A DNA stretch of 39,042 nt, taken from the IMG/VR virus record IMGVR_UViG_3300036785_000382, positions 1-39,042 of that record. One strand, given 5' to 3'. The notes beneath the pieces are model-generated. The model saw only the letters and a program-made list of their open reading frames with translations. It was not told the DNA's origin and made no database searches. Position 1 is the stretch's first letter; every line of letters starts with the position of its first letter. This document shows, one piece after another, positions 6,638-16,299 of the stretch. The position numbers and the translations under genes are program-made. This stretch comes from a virus.

Positions 6638-7826
6638 CCTTACCTTTCCCACTTATTCCTACTTCTTTAGCTATGGGATCTGTGAGATCTATGCCTGCAT
6701 CATTACTCGGCACTTGGCCATTCTGAGCCTTTATGCCATCTTCGTACTGCCCCTCTGACAAGGGCCGAGCTGTTCCTAGTACATAGTCCGGATCATCAGT
6801 ATTCCATGGTCCTACATCCACCACATCAGTCTCTACTTCACCATTCGGACCCTTCACTATAACACGAGGTCTTGGACTATCCCGCCACTTGTAGGGGAAA
6901 GCTACTCCTCTGGTACTGCCAGTAATATAGTTCCCGTATGCTCCCTCCTGCTCATCTCCTCCACCACCAAACTGAGTAGCAGTAATATCTTCGTGCCACT
7001 CGCCAGTTGGCAAAGTACCTTCTACTCTGAGGTAATCCCCTGAGACCCAACCAAAAACCCCAACCTCACTATCAATGTCGTAAAACGAGCACTTGTACCA
7101 ATTACCTGATTGACCAACAACATCCAGTGTCGCACCATTATTAGCCCGTCCAATAACAGTACCACCTGATGAAGCTAAAGCCCGAATATTCAGCTGATCC
7201 CCTGCTGATACACCAACTACAGTACCAATAACAGGCCCTTCCGCCGGAGGCTCTACTGGAGGCTCAATCGGTGGCTCTACTGGCGGCTCAATTGGCACCG
7301 ACTGGCCCGAGATTGCAGAAGCAATTGCCTGACAAACGGCATCGAAGTTGGCACGGTAGGTGTTCGAGTCGCCAGTGTTATCACAGAAGCATACTTCAAC
7401 AAGGATTGCAGGTTCGTCAGTATTGTTAAGGAAGAACAAATCGGTGCGCTTCTTTGGCCCACGATTGGTGAAGCCCACTGCTGCAATGGCGTCCGACACC
7501 TTCTTGGCCAGAGCTTGTTGTGTCACATACAAGCACTCTACGCCATGCGCCGATCCATCATATGCATTGAAGTGGATTGACACATCGAGATCATGCGGCT
7601 GTAAATGACTATTATGATAATTAACTATGGTATTGAGGTTTGTATTCTGATCATGCGAAGTGTTATCGTGAAACGTAGTTACCTCCGTCCCACTAGCATG
7701 CCAAAAGTCTGCAACCTTATCAACTACCTTCCTAGCTTCATCGACCTCATCCAATTGAGGTGGCACTGGTGAACCAGATGCTCCTCGTATGTATTTTCCA
7801 TGGCCGCTACTGATAACGATCTTCAT
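6603..7826 (-). CDS. Three-domain endolysin: amidase_3, SH3-like, RlpA-like double-psi barrel
   Basis: Residues 1-175 are an N-acetylmuramoyl-L-alanine amidase of the zinc-dependent amidase_3 family: SSGHG (H9), an acidic pair at E27/E30, DVSIHFNAYD (H85) and the catalytic strand AILVEVCF (E144). A proline-glutamate linker of EPPV/EPPI repeats (about 179-194) joins an SH3-like domain (about 200-268, LNIRALAS to WVSGDYLRVEG). The C-terminal third (about 280-402) has the RlpA/DPBB pattern: TATQFGGG, VDVGPWN and AGIDLTDPIAKEVGI before a final VSWKF strand. Such barrels bind or cut peptidoglycan. There is no signal peptide, so release needs a holin. AGAAGGAGT sits seven bases before the ATG. It is the last gene of the late operon and overlaps the convergent ATPase gene. 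Confidence 0.88.
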   Translation of the reverse strand: MKIVISSGHGKYIRGASGSPVPPQLDEVDEARKVVDKVADFWHASGTEVTTFHDNTSHDQNTNLNTIVNYHNSHLQPHDLDVSIHFNAYDGSAHGVECLYVTQQALAKKVSDAIAAVGFTNRGPKKRTDLFFLNNTDEPAILVEVCFCDNTGDSNTYRANFDAVCQAIASAISGQSVPIEPPVEPPIEPPVEPPAEGPVIGTVVGVSAGDQLNIRALASSGGTVIGRANNGATLDVVGQSGNWYKCSFYDIDSEVGVFGWVSGDYLRVEGTLPTGEWHEDITATQFGGGGDEQEGAYGNYITGSTRGVAFPYKWRDSPRPRVIVKGPNGEVETDVVDVGPWNTDDPDYVLGTARPLSEGQYEDGIKAQNGQVPSNDAGIDLTDPIAKEVGISGKGKVSWKFAEPQTS

Positions 7827-7844
7827 GTTTGATACTCCTTCTGT

Positions 7845-7970
7845 TTACCATTTCGATCTCGAGTCTGGTGCCGTTCCATGATGGTGAATGGGCATTTTTA
7901 AAGTCCGTGAACACCCATATGCTAACTCCATCAACAAAAGCATGATGGCCAGTAGACCAGCCCATTTCAT
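7845..7970 (-). CDS. Tiny lipoprotein, candidate outer-membrane spanin (o-spanin)
   Basis: This 41-residue reading frame was found by translating the gap before the endolysin. It starts MKWAGLLAIMLLLMEL and continues AYGC, a short positively charged start, a hydrophobic stretch and a lipobox-like cysteine at residue 20. The box (A-Y-G-C) is imperfect at -2 and -3. The mature part is only about 22 residues and is basic and His-rich. The ATG overlaps the stop of the preceding membrane-protein gene as ATGA, and the endolysin starts 18 bases after its stop, so it is embedded in the lysis cassette. This size and place fit an o-spanin, which fuses outer and inner membranes in the last step of Gram-negative lysis. 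Confidence 0.65.
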   Translation of the reverse strand: MKWAGLLAIMLLLMELAYGCSRTLKMPIHHHGTAPDSRSKW

Positions 7971-8257
7971 GGCTTGGGCTCTACTATTCTACAGTTAGCA
8001 ATAAGTTGATTTAATTCTTTGCCATTCTGAAATACTTGATTTAAAAGCTTCTCTCTAAATTGCGCCGCCTGCGTAAGTGCATAGAAAATGAAAACCAAAA
8101 GTGCGAAATTAATTACAGACAACGCCAACACCGCTGGCTGGCCTTTAAGAGCTTCTATGAAGGTACGGGCAGTTTGACCTACCTCTTCGCTTGTGCCTGG
8201 GTTCATCATCTGCGTTAGTCCTTCGGTGACCTCTGCTTTATAGCCATTTCCATCCAT
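7967..8257 (-). CDS. Single-span membrane lysis protein: holin or inner-membrane spanin
   Basis: The 96-residue product has one strong transmembrane segment, PAVLALSVINFALLVFIFYAL (residues 41-61), a polar N-terminus of about 40 residues and a C-terminal helix FREKLLNQVFQNGKELNQLI that could form a coiled coil. It lies between the large internal virion protein, whose 3' end it overlaps by 43 bases, and the tiny lipoprotein gene, with which it shares ATGA, and then the endolysin. A one-span protein in that place is either the holin that permits endolysin release or the inner-membrane partner of the lipoprotein. The helical, charged C-terminus favours a spanin; the small size and the lack of any other holin here favour a holin. 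I cannot decide. Confidence 0.7.
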   Translation of the reverse strand: MDGNGYKAEVTEGLTQMMNPGTSEEVGQTARTFIEALKGQPAVLALSVINFALLVFIFYALTQAAQFREKLLNQVFQNGKELNQLIANCRIVEPKP

Positions 8258-11200
8258 TCACCTGGAGTCTCTGGGGCTCTCTTTTCTCCATGTACCTGAT
8301 CCCAATAGAGTTGCCATGCTCTGCCTGCCTGGTTCCCACCACCAAGTCCCGAAGCCCAACTACCCATCACAAGGCCTGTACGACCAATCTTGCCCCAGTC
8401 TATATCATCACCTTCTTTGTTCCCATATAAATGAGCATAAATTTCTTGAATACCACCTGTTGTACCTAATGTACTAAACAAGCCTCCACTTGGAGATCTG
8501 CCATGCATTAACGCATGAGTTATCTCTCTACCACCAGGAACAAAGCCTGCAACGCCATGACCTACTGTTTTAGCAAAACACTTTGCCTCATAATAGTGTT
8601 CATCCTCACCACATACAGGATCCATAGCAGCCTCTACAGCTATTGGCCAAAACAGATAGGATGAATAATCTGCTGTTATACTTAACAAATCCTTTCCAAC
8701 CTGGCCCCTTCTCTTCAGAGTCGCAACATCCTTAAGTCTAGCCGACGCCAGATATAGATTATTTAAAACATTATTCCAGAACCCCATAAGTGCCATAGAA
8801 CTCTTAGTGCCTGGGTCTGTCTGGCGCATGATCTCCGCCATATTAGTAATTTGCAACGATCCATGCGCCTTTCTAACAGCTGTATCTGCTATGTTACTTG
8901 CTTCGTGAACAGCATCTTTCCATGATAGCCCCTTCTCCATCTGTTCTCTAGCTGCGTCCTTAAATACAGTAGTCCACGTCGTGCTTGAAAAGAAATTATC
9001 AGCTGCTTGAAATGGCAAACTACCTAAATGACGATGTATCTCTACAGCACGCCTCCATCCACCAACCTTACCAAAGGCTTCAGGTATACCAAAATCTAAG
9101 TTATCTCCATAAGACCTCCTCCTAAGCTTCATCTCTTTAGAACCTGCGTAGTCTATCGTTGGGTCTCCATTAAGCATAAAGTCTCGATTAATGCTAGTGG
9201 TATTGCCATCGGCTGCGTGTATGTCTTTCATCGATGCAAGCCAGTCAGCTGGAAGAAGATCCCGGAAGAATTTAGGCCCAGCCTCCTTCATTCCAGCTCC
9301 AGCTAAGCTAGCCACATGCTTAGTTATTGTCGGGATATTAAACAAAACCTCCATCTTTATCCAGTTGCGCAAGACATCATTCATGATATTCTTGAACTGT
9401 GCTGCTGACCTTGCATCTTGGCCATTTCTACCAGCTATATCAGTTAAGAAATCCTCAAATGAATTCATATAATGGCTACCAAGTCGTGTCTCTATGAGCT
9501 TCTGAAACCGTGGATCTCTTGCTAACTTACCGACATTGTATAAAGGCTCTTTCCAAGAAATATAATCCAATCGACGCTTAAACTGATTTACAAGAACATC
9601 AAGATCGAGCCTAACTGGAGCTGCAAAGTTCTCATCTCTTTCCCTATGAAGACCAACATCTCCATCTATCAAATCAGTTGAGGGATGCTTTATAAATTCT
9701 TGTCTACTTGAAACAGACTTATCGTATGATATAGACCAATACCTTCCTTGGCGAACGCCATACGGAGACTCTACATCCCTTAACGGAACTCTAGGAATAG
9801 CAACGCCTGTTAGTCTCATATTTACAGCATTTTCTTCCTTATAAAGTCTTTCATAAAACTTAGCAATAGAGTCTGCTAGATCCCAATGTTCCTTTCTAGA
9901 AACCTGTTTAAGCCACCCATATACATCTTCCTCACTTACTTTATATCCTTTAAGCATCTTCTCCCTAGCACCTGGGTCTAGCCAATGTAATATAGTCGCC
10001 ACCACATGCTCTTCAGTCATTGGCCATTCAGGCTCTACCCCTTCAGGAATATATGACTTACCCTCATCTGTATATTCCCATTGGCGAGGGTGATGAAAGA
10101 CATTATTATCCACATTTCTTCTAAAGTCTACCTTACCATCACCAGTTCCCATAAATGGCTTAACTGCATTTCCAAATTCTCTATTAAGTTCCCTTTCCCT
10201 TAATTCACGTTCACCAGCTGCTGCATTTAGCTGACTCATTATCCACTTAGTAAACGGCCCATTCTTCGCAAACTGATCAAATCTCTGAGATATGTATTCC
10301 CATTTAAGTGCACCAATCAACATTGTCCTAAACTTAAAGTAATTCTTCTGTAATGGACCGGCAGTCTGATCTATTGGCGTCTTTCTGCTCATATTAGCAG
10401 ACTGGGCATCTAGTGCATTTATAACAAAGGTCCTAGTTGCCCTCTCAACTCCTGACTTGATTACATTATATTCCCTACCAATCTTGTCTACCGCCTGCAC
10501 AGCTCTACTTATAGCCTGCATCTCCCCAACAGTCCAATCCTTTCTCTTATTGAATACATTATTCGGATCAAGAAGCCTATCGTAAGGAGGAATAACTCCT
10601 CTATGTTCGACCTCCACTTCTTCCTGTGAAGGTAAACCACTACGCTGCGTTCCATCAGCACTTGTAAATCTAGACTCCATTCCCTTAAAAAAGTCACGTA
10701 AAGATGTGAAATTAACTGCGGCAAGTCCTTCATTTATCTGCCCCTCGGTTAGCTCGGTCTCTAGTCCCAGTCGCCTATAGATGTGCTGTAGTACTAGCGC
10801 ATGTTGAGGGTCAATGCCACTAGGCTTTGCCCCTTTGGTTCTATCATACGTCCTAGTTAGGGCTCTATCTTGTTTCTGTATATCCCTCGCCTGTTTGGCA
10901 ATCTCTATTTGCATTCTCCAATTCTGGGCAAGCCTGTATGCTTCTACTGTTTTTCCAGCCCAATGAGCATCCTCTGTATCTCTATACATCTGACCCGCTT
11001 CTCTTAGCAACCCTTTCAGAGAAGTCTCTGTAACCTTCATCCCTCGAACTTTTTCATGAGCTATAGCTGCTAAGTTCGTTTTAGACAATGGAGGATCAAC
11101 TGAGGGATCAATAGCATTTGCAGCTTCATGAAATCTAAACACTTCTTCACTTACTACACCTACATTAGCGGCACTTAGAGCCTCATCTCTAATTCTCTCT

Positions 11201-13239
11201 AGAGCCTGATCGTCTGGTTCCCCATACTTTAGATGCATTCTACGATCAACTTCGGCCTTTATCTTCTTGTCAAGGTATTGCCGATTTGTCAGACTTCCTC
11301 TATCTCTATGATAATCAGCCAGATCATTCATAAGTGAATGTCCATCTTTATAAAGGAACATCTCAGCAAGTTGATCTGGATTCATTCCACCTTCTTTAAA
11401 CCAATGCGGTGGTAGCTGTTCTTGATGTTCTGGCCATACATACTTAGGATCTATCTTAGGACGGAACGACAGCTTTTGATCGGCAATCTCACCATGCGTC
11501 ATAAACCGTATAAACCTATAAACCGGATTATCCTTAAATTCTTCTGCTACTTCTATTCTCTCCTTTACAGACTTCTCCTTCCAATCCTTTCCCATCTGTC
11601 TTTTTCTTTCGCTTAATTCCTCCTTCTCAACAGCGTCTATCTTCTGTTGCTGTAACCGCTTAATGGCTTTGTTTATGCGAGCTTGCGTGACCTTAGAAAT
11701 AATCCCAGGCCCAAATATCTCTGGTACCTCATCAGGTTTTGCTCCAGCGACTGCCTCCTCTATAGCCTCCTTTCTTGCCGGTCCACGTATTGGGCGCAAG
11801 CCAGAAGTGTCCTCTATATCATCTCTTATTCTAGAGTTTCTTTCTGCAACATCTTTAGGAGCCCAGCCCTCAACTGGCGGTCTTGGCTCAACTTCTGCTC
11901 TAGCTTTGTATTCAGGATCCTTGAGTCTCTTAGCCTCCTCTACAGTCCGAGCATTGCCTATTCTTACATTGCCCCTTAATTTCTCTCTAATTTCAGGAGT
12001 CAGTTTGCTAAACTCACCTGTAGATACTGTGATATCCCTACCGTCATTTGCGTTCTCATCAAATTGCTTAGCTGCTCCTTCAAGATCGCCTAATATGCCA
12101 TCCCCTGGAGTCGGCCTTTCTCCCTCTTTATAAAGCTCAGCTGCGGTATCGTATTTAATGCCTGCTGTTTGGTTCTTAGTAACTATGTCGATAAATTTAG
12201 CCAATTGTGGTGGACTTAGCTCCTTTGTATTCGTCTTATCTCCAGCTTTAACTACCTCCTCTAATATCTTCTCATTAGCATGAGCTTCACCACTAAGAAT
12301 AGAATCAGTCAAAGCGTTGAGCCCAGGTGCAAGGCCCTCTCCAGCTCTTATAAAGGCTTCTTGTCTATCAACTAAGCTTTCTACCCCCATCACCATCTTT
12401 TCCAGTTCTGGGGGCAACACCATTCTTGGGCGGCCTTTAAAGCTCTTTGGCATTGCGCCATATTCTTTCATTGCATGGCGAAGACCAAAGGCTATAAGAC
12501 TGGCATTCATAAGGGCTTCTGCGTCGTCTTTTGGAACACCAGTTGCCTCTTCAATAGCTTCAGACAATGGACCTGTAATAGCAGCAGCTGGAGCTGTAAT
12601 TGGAGAAAATATAAGGTCACCAGTAGACTTAACAAAAGACAATATGTTTTCATCCCATGACGGCTCTTGCAATCTCTTTTGATAATCTTTAGCCGCTTGT
12701 ATCTGTTTCTCCCAAGGTCTATCCCCTTGAACTGTAAATCTCCCATAAGGCTCAAGAGGAATACCTTCCTTTGGATGCCCAAGTAAGGCCCAGAAATTCT
12801 GACTTTCCTCATCCCAAGCTTGTTTAAATGTGTCAATAAAAGCACTGCCCATCCTCTTCCATTGAGCTGGAGAAAGCCCAGGAGGTATCAACTCCTCTTC
12901 GTATGGCTCAGTTAAAGGCGATGCTGCTCTCGAGACATTATCAAGGTTATGCCAATCGTCTTTGCTGACCTTAGAGGCCATTGGATCAGATAAAACATAG
13001 TCCCGTAGAGACGCATTTCTATCCAGCAAATTCCCTAAAAGATTAGATTTCTCACTTTGAACAAAATGGTCATAATCATTGTAAACAGTTTCAGGATGTG
13101 TATTAAACACTTTGGCTATGCTAATAGAGTGTGCAGCTTTCTTTTCATCAGCATCTTGATCAAACGAAGTCTGCTCTAAAGCATTCTGAGTCTGCTTGTC
13201 CCTTACAAAGTTAGCAAAATCTTCTACTGGCTCTACCAT
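8215..13239 (-). CDS. Very large internal virion / DNA-ejection protein (1674 residues)
   Basis: This is the largest gene in the window, second of two long reading frames between the tail tube genes and the lysis cassette, exactly where podoviruses encode internal core proteins that are ejected with the DNA (T7 gp15 and gp16 position). It is mostly hydrophilic and helical, with many charged segments, and has a more hydrophobic C-terminal region (for example YSSYLFWPIAVEAAMDPVCG and HGVAGFVPGGREI) that could enter the cell membrane. I see no transglycosylase or protease active site. Similar giant phage proteins are often listed as polyvalent proteins or as hypothetical proteins. The TAATG overlap with the preceding gene indicates translational coupling. 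The role is inferred from position and size. Confidence 0.75.
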   Translation of the reverse strand: MVEPVEDFANFVRDKQTQNALEQTSFDQDADEKKAAHSISIAKVFNTHPETVYNDYDHFVQSEKSNLLGNLLDRNASLRDYVLSDPMASKVSKDDWHNLDNVSRAASPLTEPYEEELIPPGLSPAQWKRMGSAFIDTFKQAWDEESQNFWALLGHPKEGIPLEPYGRFTVQGDRPWEKQIQAAKDYQKRLQEPSWDENILSFVKSTGDLIFSPITAPAAAITGPLSEAIEEATGVPKDDAEALMNASLIAFGLRHAMKEYGAMPKSFKGRPRMVLPPELEKMVMGVESLVDRQEAFIRAGEGLAPGLNALTDSILSGEAHANEKILEEVVKAGDKTNTKELSPPQLAKFIDIVTKNQTAGIKYDTAAELYKEGERPTPGDGILGDLEGAAKQFDENANDGRDITVSTGEFSKLTPEIREKLRGNVRIGNARTVEEAKRLKDPEYKARAEVEPRPPVEGWAPKDVAERNSRIRDDIEDTSGLRPIRGPARKEAIEEAVAGAKPDEVPEIFGPGIISKVTQARINKAIKRLQQQKIDAVEKEELSERKRQMGKDWKEKSVKERIEVAEEFKDNPVYRFIRFMTHGEIADQKLSFRPKIDPKYVWPEHQEQLPPHWFKEGGMNPDQLAEMFLYKDGHSLMNDLADYHRDRGSLTNRQYLDKKIKAEVDRRMHLKYGEPDDQALERIRDEALSAANVGVVSEEVFRFHEAANAIDPSVDPPLSKTNLAAIAHEKVRGMKVTETSLKGLLREAGQMYRDTEDAHWAGKTVEAYRLAQNWRMQIEIAKQARDIQKQDRALTRTYDRTKGAKPSGIDPQHALVLQHIYRRLGLETELTEGQINEGLAAVNFTSLRDFFKGMESRFTSADGTQRSGLPSQEEVEVEHRGVIPPYDRLLDPNNVFNKRKDWTVGEMQAISRAVQAVDKIGREYNVIKSGVERATRTFVINALDAQSANMSRKTPIDQTAGPLQKNYFKFRTMLIGALKWEYISQRFDQFAKNGPFTKWIMSQLNAAAGERELRERELNREFGNAVKPFMGTGDGKVDFRRNVDNNVFHHPRQWEYTDEGKSYIPEGVEPEWPMTEEHVVATILHWLDPGAREKMLKGYKVSEEDVYGWLKQVSRKEHWDLADSIAKFYERLYKEENAVNMRLTGVAIPRVPLRDVESPYGVRQGRYWSISYDKSVSSRQEFIKHPSTDLIDGDVGLHRERDENFAAPVRLDLDVLVNQFKRRLDYISWKEPLYNVGKLARDPRFQKLIETRLGSHYMNSFEDFLTDIAGRNGQDARSAAQFKNIMNDVLRNWIKMEVLFNIPTITKHVASLAGAGMKEAGPKFFRDLLPADWLASMKDIHAADGNTTSINRDFMLNGDPTIDYAGSKEMKLRRRSYGDNLDFGIPEAFGKVGGWRRAVEIHRHLGSLPFQAADNFFSSTTWTTVFKDAAREQMEKGLSWKDAVHEASNIADTAVRKAHGSLQITNMAEIMRQTDPGTKSSMALMGFWNNVLNNLYLASARLKDVATLKRRGQVGKDLLSITADYSSYLFWPIAVEAAMDPVCGEDEHYYEAKCFAKTVGHGVAGFVPGGREITHALMHGRSPSGGLFSTLGTTGGIQEIYAHLYGNKEGDDIDWGKIGRTGLVMGSWASGLGGGNQAGRAWQLYWDQVHGEKRAPETPGEWMEMAIKQRSPKD

Positions 13240-15167
13240 TACATTCTATCCGGAGAAATAATGCTTCGTGTAGGCGAAGGTGGCGCAGTAGTTTGTGGTG
13301 TCGGTATTGCTGGCTTTGGCTTCTTCTTCTCAACAGCAAATTGTCTACGAAGTTCAGTTTCCCTCTGCTCCGGAGTCAATGACATCAATGTCTTGAACTT
13401 AGTGGTCATTAGATATTGATCATACAAAGCATTTATCTGTTCTTCAGTCATGCCTGGGTTAGCTTTTTTAGCTGCATCTATATACCCCTTTGGAGCTGGG
13501 GCTACCTCTGAACCCTCTTGGACATTAATATCCTTATCCCGTAGAGTCTTACGAACGATATCTTCTCTTGCCTTATCATCTGGATCCCTCTTATTCTCCG
13601 CTGCCCAGATCTTAACTCTAGCTGCAATTTCTTGAGCAACTGCTTTGTACCTATCGCTCTTCTTATTCTTCAGTGAGCCAACAGCAAACTCATCTAGAGT
13701 ACTAAGAGCCGCCCTTACAGCAGGATTTTCAACAGCCTTTTTGCCTATCCTATCTTGCCTCTCTATTTCGTCTCGTATTTCATCTGCGTATCCTCTCGAG
13801 AAGTTATATTTTGGATCATATGGATCTACCTCCATAGCCTTAAGTCTTTCATCAGAGGTACCATATCCCTGCAAGTCATATAATATCTTATTACGTTCAG
13901 TTCTAGACTGTGGTGTCTCAGGGCCTCCAGGCGGCCCTTTACGCATCTCTGCCTCTAATCTATTTTGTGTATCTTGTGGCAAATTATCAAAAGCTGCCCT
14001 AGATTTATCTGGATTTCCGCTTTGTGCAAATAACTCCTCTTTAGTGTATAACCATTGACCAGTATTATTCTTGCCCGAAATGCTTCTAGAAAAAGCATTG
14101 GTATCTTTTACTTGAGTATCATGCTCTGCTGCCCTCTGCATATTGAACTTACCATCAATCGCTTGTTTGGCCTTATCAGCAATGTCCGTAGCCATCTCGG
14201 GAACACCAGCTGCAATTGCATCTTCAGTAGCTTTCTTCGCCGCCTTATCTTGCATCTCCTGAAGCCCACCCTTGGGATCCCAAGCTTCACTAACTGCTAT
14301 CTTTACTCCAGTATCAGTTACATCTCTACGTACAGTAGACTCAAGTTGCGGATAAACCTCGGCTGATACTTTCCCATCTTCATAGGCTTTTTGCAATTGT
14401 CTATATGCCTCAATAGGATTTTTCTTTGACAATAAATGAATAGTATCTGCTGTAACTTTCTGATCAGCTTCCCGTTTTTGATTAATGGTTATCGGATTTT
14501 CATTAGGATTGCCTGGCCTACCATAAAGATGATGTCCAAAATCAATTTGCTTATCTAGATCATCCATTATACGTTTCTTTTCTTCTGGATTATCTGCTCT
14601 ACTAGCTTGGTCTATATACATATTAATCGTTTGCTGATTTGTTTCTTTCTTAAGAGCCAAATCCTGCTGTCTAGCATGCTCAGTTATTCGCCTAGAATCA
14701 GAACCAATAATATTCAAAGTCTTGCCATTAAATTCTCTCTTAGCTACTTCACTTGTTAGCCCACTAGCTATTTGGGCCCGCATATCCATAATACTTTTTC
14801 GAACAGCTGGAGCACCTTTTACGGCGTTCTCGCCTAACGTAGCCCCATGTGCTTCGACTGCATCGCTACTTTGATTATAGAGCTTAAGCGTAGCGTCATC
14901 TACTTCCTTTTGTATATCGAGCTGCTTCATAGCCACAGCCCGATCAAATAACTCATTTCCAGCATTTTTAGCTGAGGCGCCTAACCTTCCCCAAGCCTCA
15001 CCTTCAGCCTTATAAGCCTCGCTAAGAACTCCAGTTCCATGGCCAACAATCTTTAAAGCCTCGCCAACTGCGTTGCTTATCTGAACTTCAGGAAACTTCT
15101 CCGTGATCGACGGAGTCGCCTTAAATTGAGGCTCAACAGTTGGATAAGGTGTATACTTATCAGCCAT
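13239..15167 (-). CDS. Internal virion protein (642 residues, gp15-like position)
   Basis: The product is polar, helical and rich in Lys, Glu, Ala and Gln, with an N-terminus MADKYTPYPTVEPQFKATPS and a helical Ala/Gly-rich section (GEALKIVGHGTGVLSEAYKA). The C-terminus is a Pro/Lys-rich tail (KKKPKPAIPTPQTTAPPSP). It lies between the gp14-like gene and the giant internal protein, which is the place of T7 gp15. These proteins form the internal core and, during infection, part of the channel that carries DNA through the periplasm. No enzyme motif is visible. It is linked to its downstream neighbour by a TAATG overlap. The base composition is AT-rich compared with the tailspike region. Confidence 0.72.
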   Translation of the reverse strand: MADKYTPYPTVEPQFKATPSITEKFPEVQISNAVGEALKIVGHGTGVLSEAYKAEGEAWGRLGASAKNAGNELFDRAVAMKQLDIQKEVDDATLKLYNQSSDAVEAHGATLGENAVKGAPAVRKSIMDMRAQIASGLTSEVAKREFNGKTLNIIGSDSRRITEHARQQDLALKKETNQQTINMYIDQASRADNPEEKKRIMDDLDKQIDFGHHLYGRPGNPNENPITINQKREADQKVTADTIHLLSKKNPIEAYRQLQKAYEDGKVSAEVYPQLESTVRRDVTDTGVKIAVSEAWDPKGGLQEMQDKAAKKATEDAIAAGVPEMATDIADKAKQAIDGKFNMQRAAEHDTQVKDTNAFSRSISGKNNTGQWLYTKEELFAQSGNPDKSRAAFDNLPQDTQNRLEAEMRKGPPGGPETPQSRTERNKILYDLQGYGTSDERLKAMEVDPYDPKYNFSRGYADEIRDEIERQDRIGKKAVENPAVRAALSTLDEFAVGSLKNKKSDRYKAVAQEIAARVKIWAAENKRDPDDKAREDIVRKTLRDKDINVQEGSEVAPAPKGYIDAAKKANPGMTEEQINALYDQYLMTTKFKTLMSLTPEQRETELRRQFAVEKKKPKPAIPTPQTTAPPSPTRSIISPDRM

Positions 15168-15178
15168 GTTAGTTAACT

Positions 15179-15892
15179 CTAAGCCGGCTTAAACATTCCT
15201 AAGCTACTTGCCTTCATCCATTGACTAGACACCGTTCCAGCAGCCCCAAGCAGCGACGCTGTTGCACCAATATCTCCAGCCTTTCCAGCAAGGCCATAAG
15301 CTTCTGTTTCCAGTGGAATGGCTTTCTCAGCTAAGCCCATAGCCGATAAAGTATTCGCAGCTTGCGCTCGATTGGTATCTGCGGTATAACTATATAGCTT
15401 ACTTTGAGCATCATCCATCGTAGCCTCAACGTCATAGCCATAAGCTACCTTAGCTGCATTGGCCCTAGTCATATCTTGATTAAATTGAGCAATCTCAACC
15501 ATACTAGTTCGAACATCCGCAGAGCTTTTTGACGCCATACTAATTCCACTAGACGCCTGATGAGCCTCCATCGTGGCTTCATCGGCCTTACCCTTCATAC
15601 CAATTTGTTCAGCTTGTTCGTTTCCTGTTTCTATAGCATATGTGGAATTTTGCTCTGCTATTTGCTTATTAATCTTAGCTACAGCCGCCTGATAATCATT
15701 AATGTTAGCTGTGTAACCATATTGCTGCGCCTGAGTCTGTAGGCCAAATATCTGACCTACTGTATTTAGAATTTGACCTTGAATACCTAGTTGCTGACCT
15801 TGTGCAGAAACTTCAGCACCTTGGGCGCCAAATATACCGCCAAGCGCACTAGCGCCCATTCCAACACCAGCCATCACAGCAGGACTAGCCAT
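15179..15892 (-). CDS. Internal virion protein, T7 gp14-like
   Basis: The 237-residue product begins with Ala/Gly-rich hydrophobic sequence (MAGVGMGASALGGIFGAQGA), followed by a Gln/Ala-rich helical body (LQTQAQQYGYTANINDYQAA) and ends in another small-residue segment (GATASLLGAAGTVSSQW). This pattern is typical of the gp14-type protein that podoviruses insert into the outer membrane when DNA is ejected. Its place, right after the gp13-like gene and before the two long internal proteins, is the same as in T7. The ATG overlaps the previous stop as TAATG. The assignment rests on order and composition more than on sequence motifs. Confidence 0.75.
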   Translation of the reverse strand: MASPAVMAGVGMGASALGGIFGAQGAEVSAQGQQLGIQGQILNTVGQIFGLQTQAQQYGYTANINDYQAAVAKINKQIAEQNSTYAIETGNEQAEQIGMKGKADEATMEAHQASSGISMASKSSADVRTSMVEIAQFNQDMTRANAAKVAYGYDVEATMDDAQSKLYSYTADTNRAQAANTLSAMGLAEKAIPLETEAYGLAGKAGDIGATASLLGAAGTVSSQWMKASSLGMFKPA

Positions 15893-16299
15893 TACACAGT
15901 TATCCTAAATGGAAGACCACCGCCGATTGGATGCTCAAACTTAGCCCCTAACCACTTCAACCAGCGGACGGCCTTATGATTGCTGACAACGGCATGTCCA
16001 CAGATGCTTGAATATTCTTTGAGCATTTCCTTTACGACCATCTGGGAATGCCGAACTAAAACAAACTCATGTCCTTCCATAACATCTGTAGTGTAGAGCC
16101 AAAGATACGCCTGATTAGACAACACTGTAGGTGGCATTAAGCCCCACATAGCAGCTAACTTGCCATCAATCAATCCTGCCCACATAGACACACTCATAAG
16201 CGAACAATAATCCATTGCCGCTCGATCTTGTTTACTAAGCTTTAGCGTATTTAGGTACTTCTCAGCATTAAGTGGATTTAAGCGTTCAATCGTAGTCAT
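15892..16299 (-). CDS. Internal virion protein A, T7 gp13-like (DUF2833, acetyltransferase fold)
   Basis: The 135-residue protein has the pattern of the DUF2833 family, which contains T7 gp13: an early helix LSKQDRAAMDYCSLMS, the beta hairpin MWAGLIDGKLAAMWGLMPP, a strand YLWLYTTDVM, and the end KAVRWLKWLGAKFEHPI, similar to the C-terminal part of GNAT acetyltransferases (VRWLKWLGF). The acetyl-CoA loop is not convincing, so it is probably structural. In T7 the equivalent protein is needed for virion assembly. It sits between the gp12-like and gp14-like genes, and overlaps them by four and one bases. Confidence 0.78.
   Translation of the reverse strand: MTTIERLNPLNAEKYLNTLKLSKQDRAAMDYCSLMSVSMWAGLIDGKLAAMWGLMPPTVLSNQAYLWLYTTDVMEGHEFVLVRHSQMVVKEMLKEYSSICGHAVVSNHKAVRWLKWLGAKFEHPIGGGLPFRITV

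Noticed and set aside
11663-12133. 156-residue + strand reading frame inside the giant internal protein gene
   Set aside because: It is antisense to a convincing long gene, is Ser/Leu/Pro-rich in the way shadow frames are, and has no ribosome site or neighbours on that strand.
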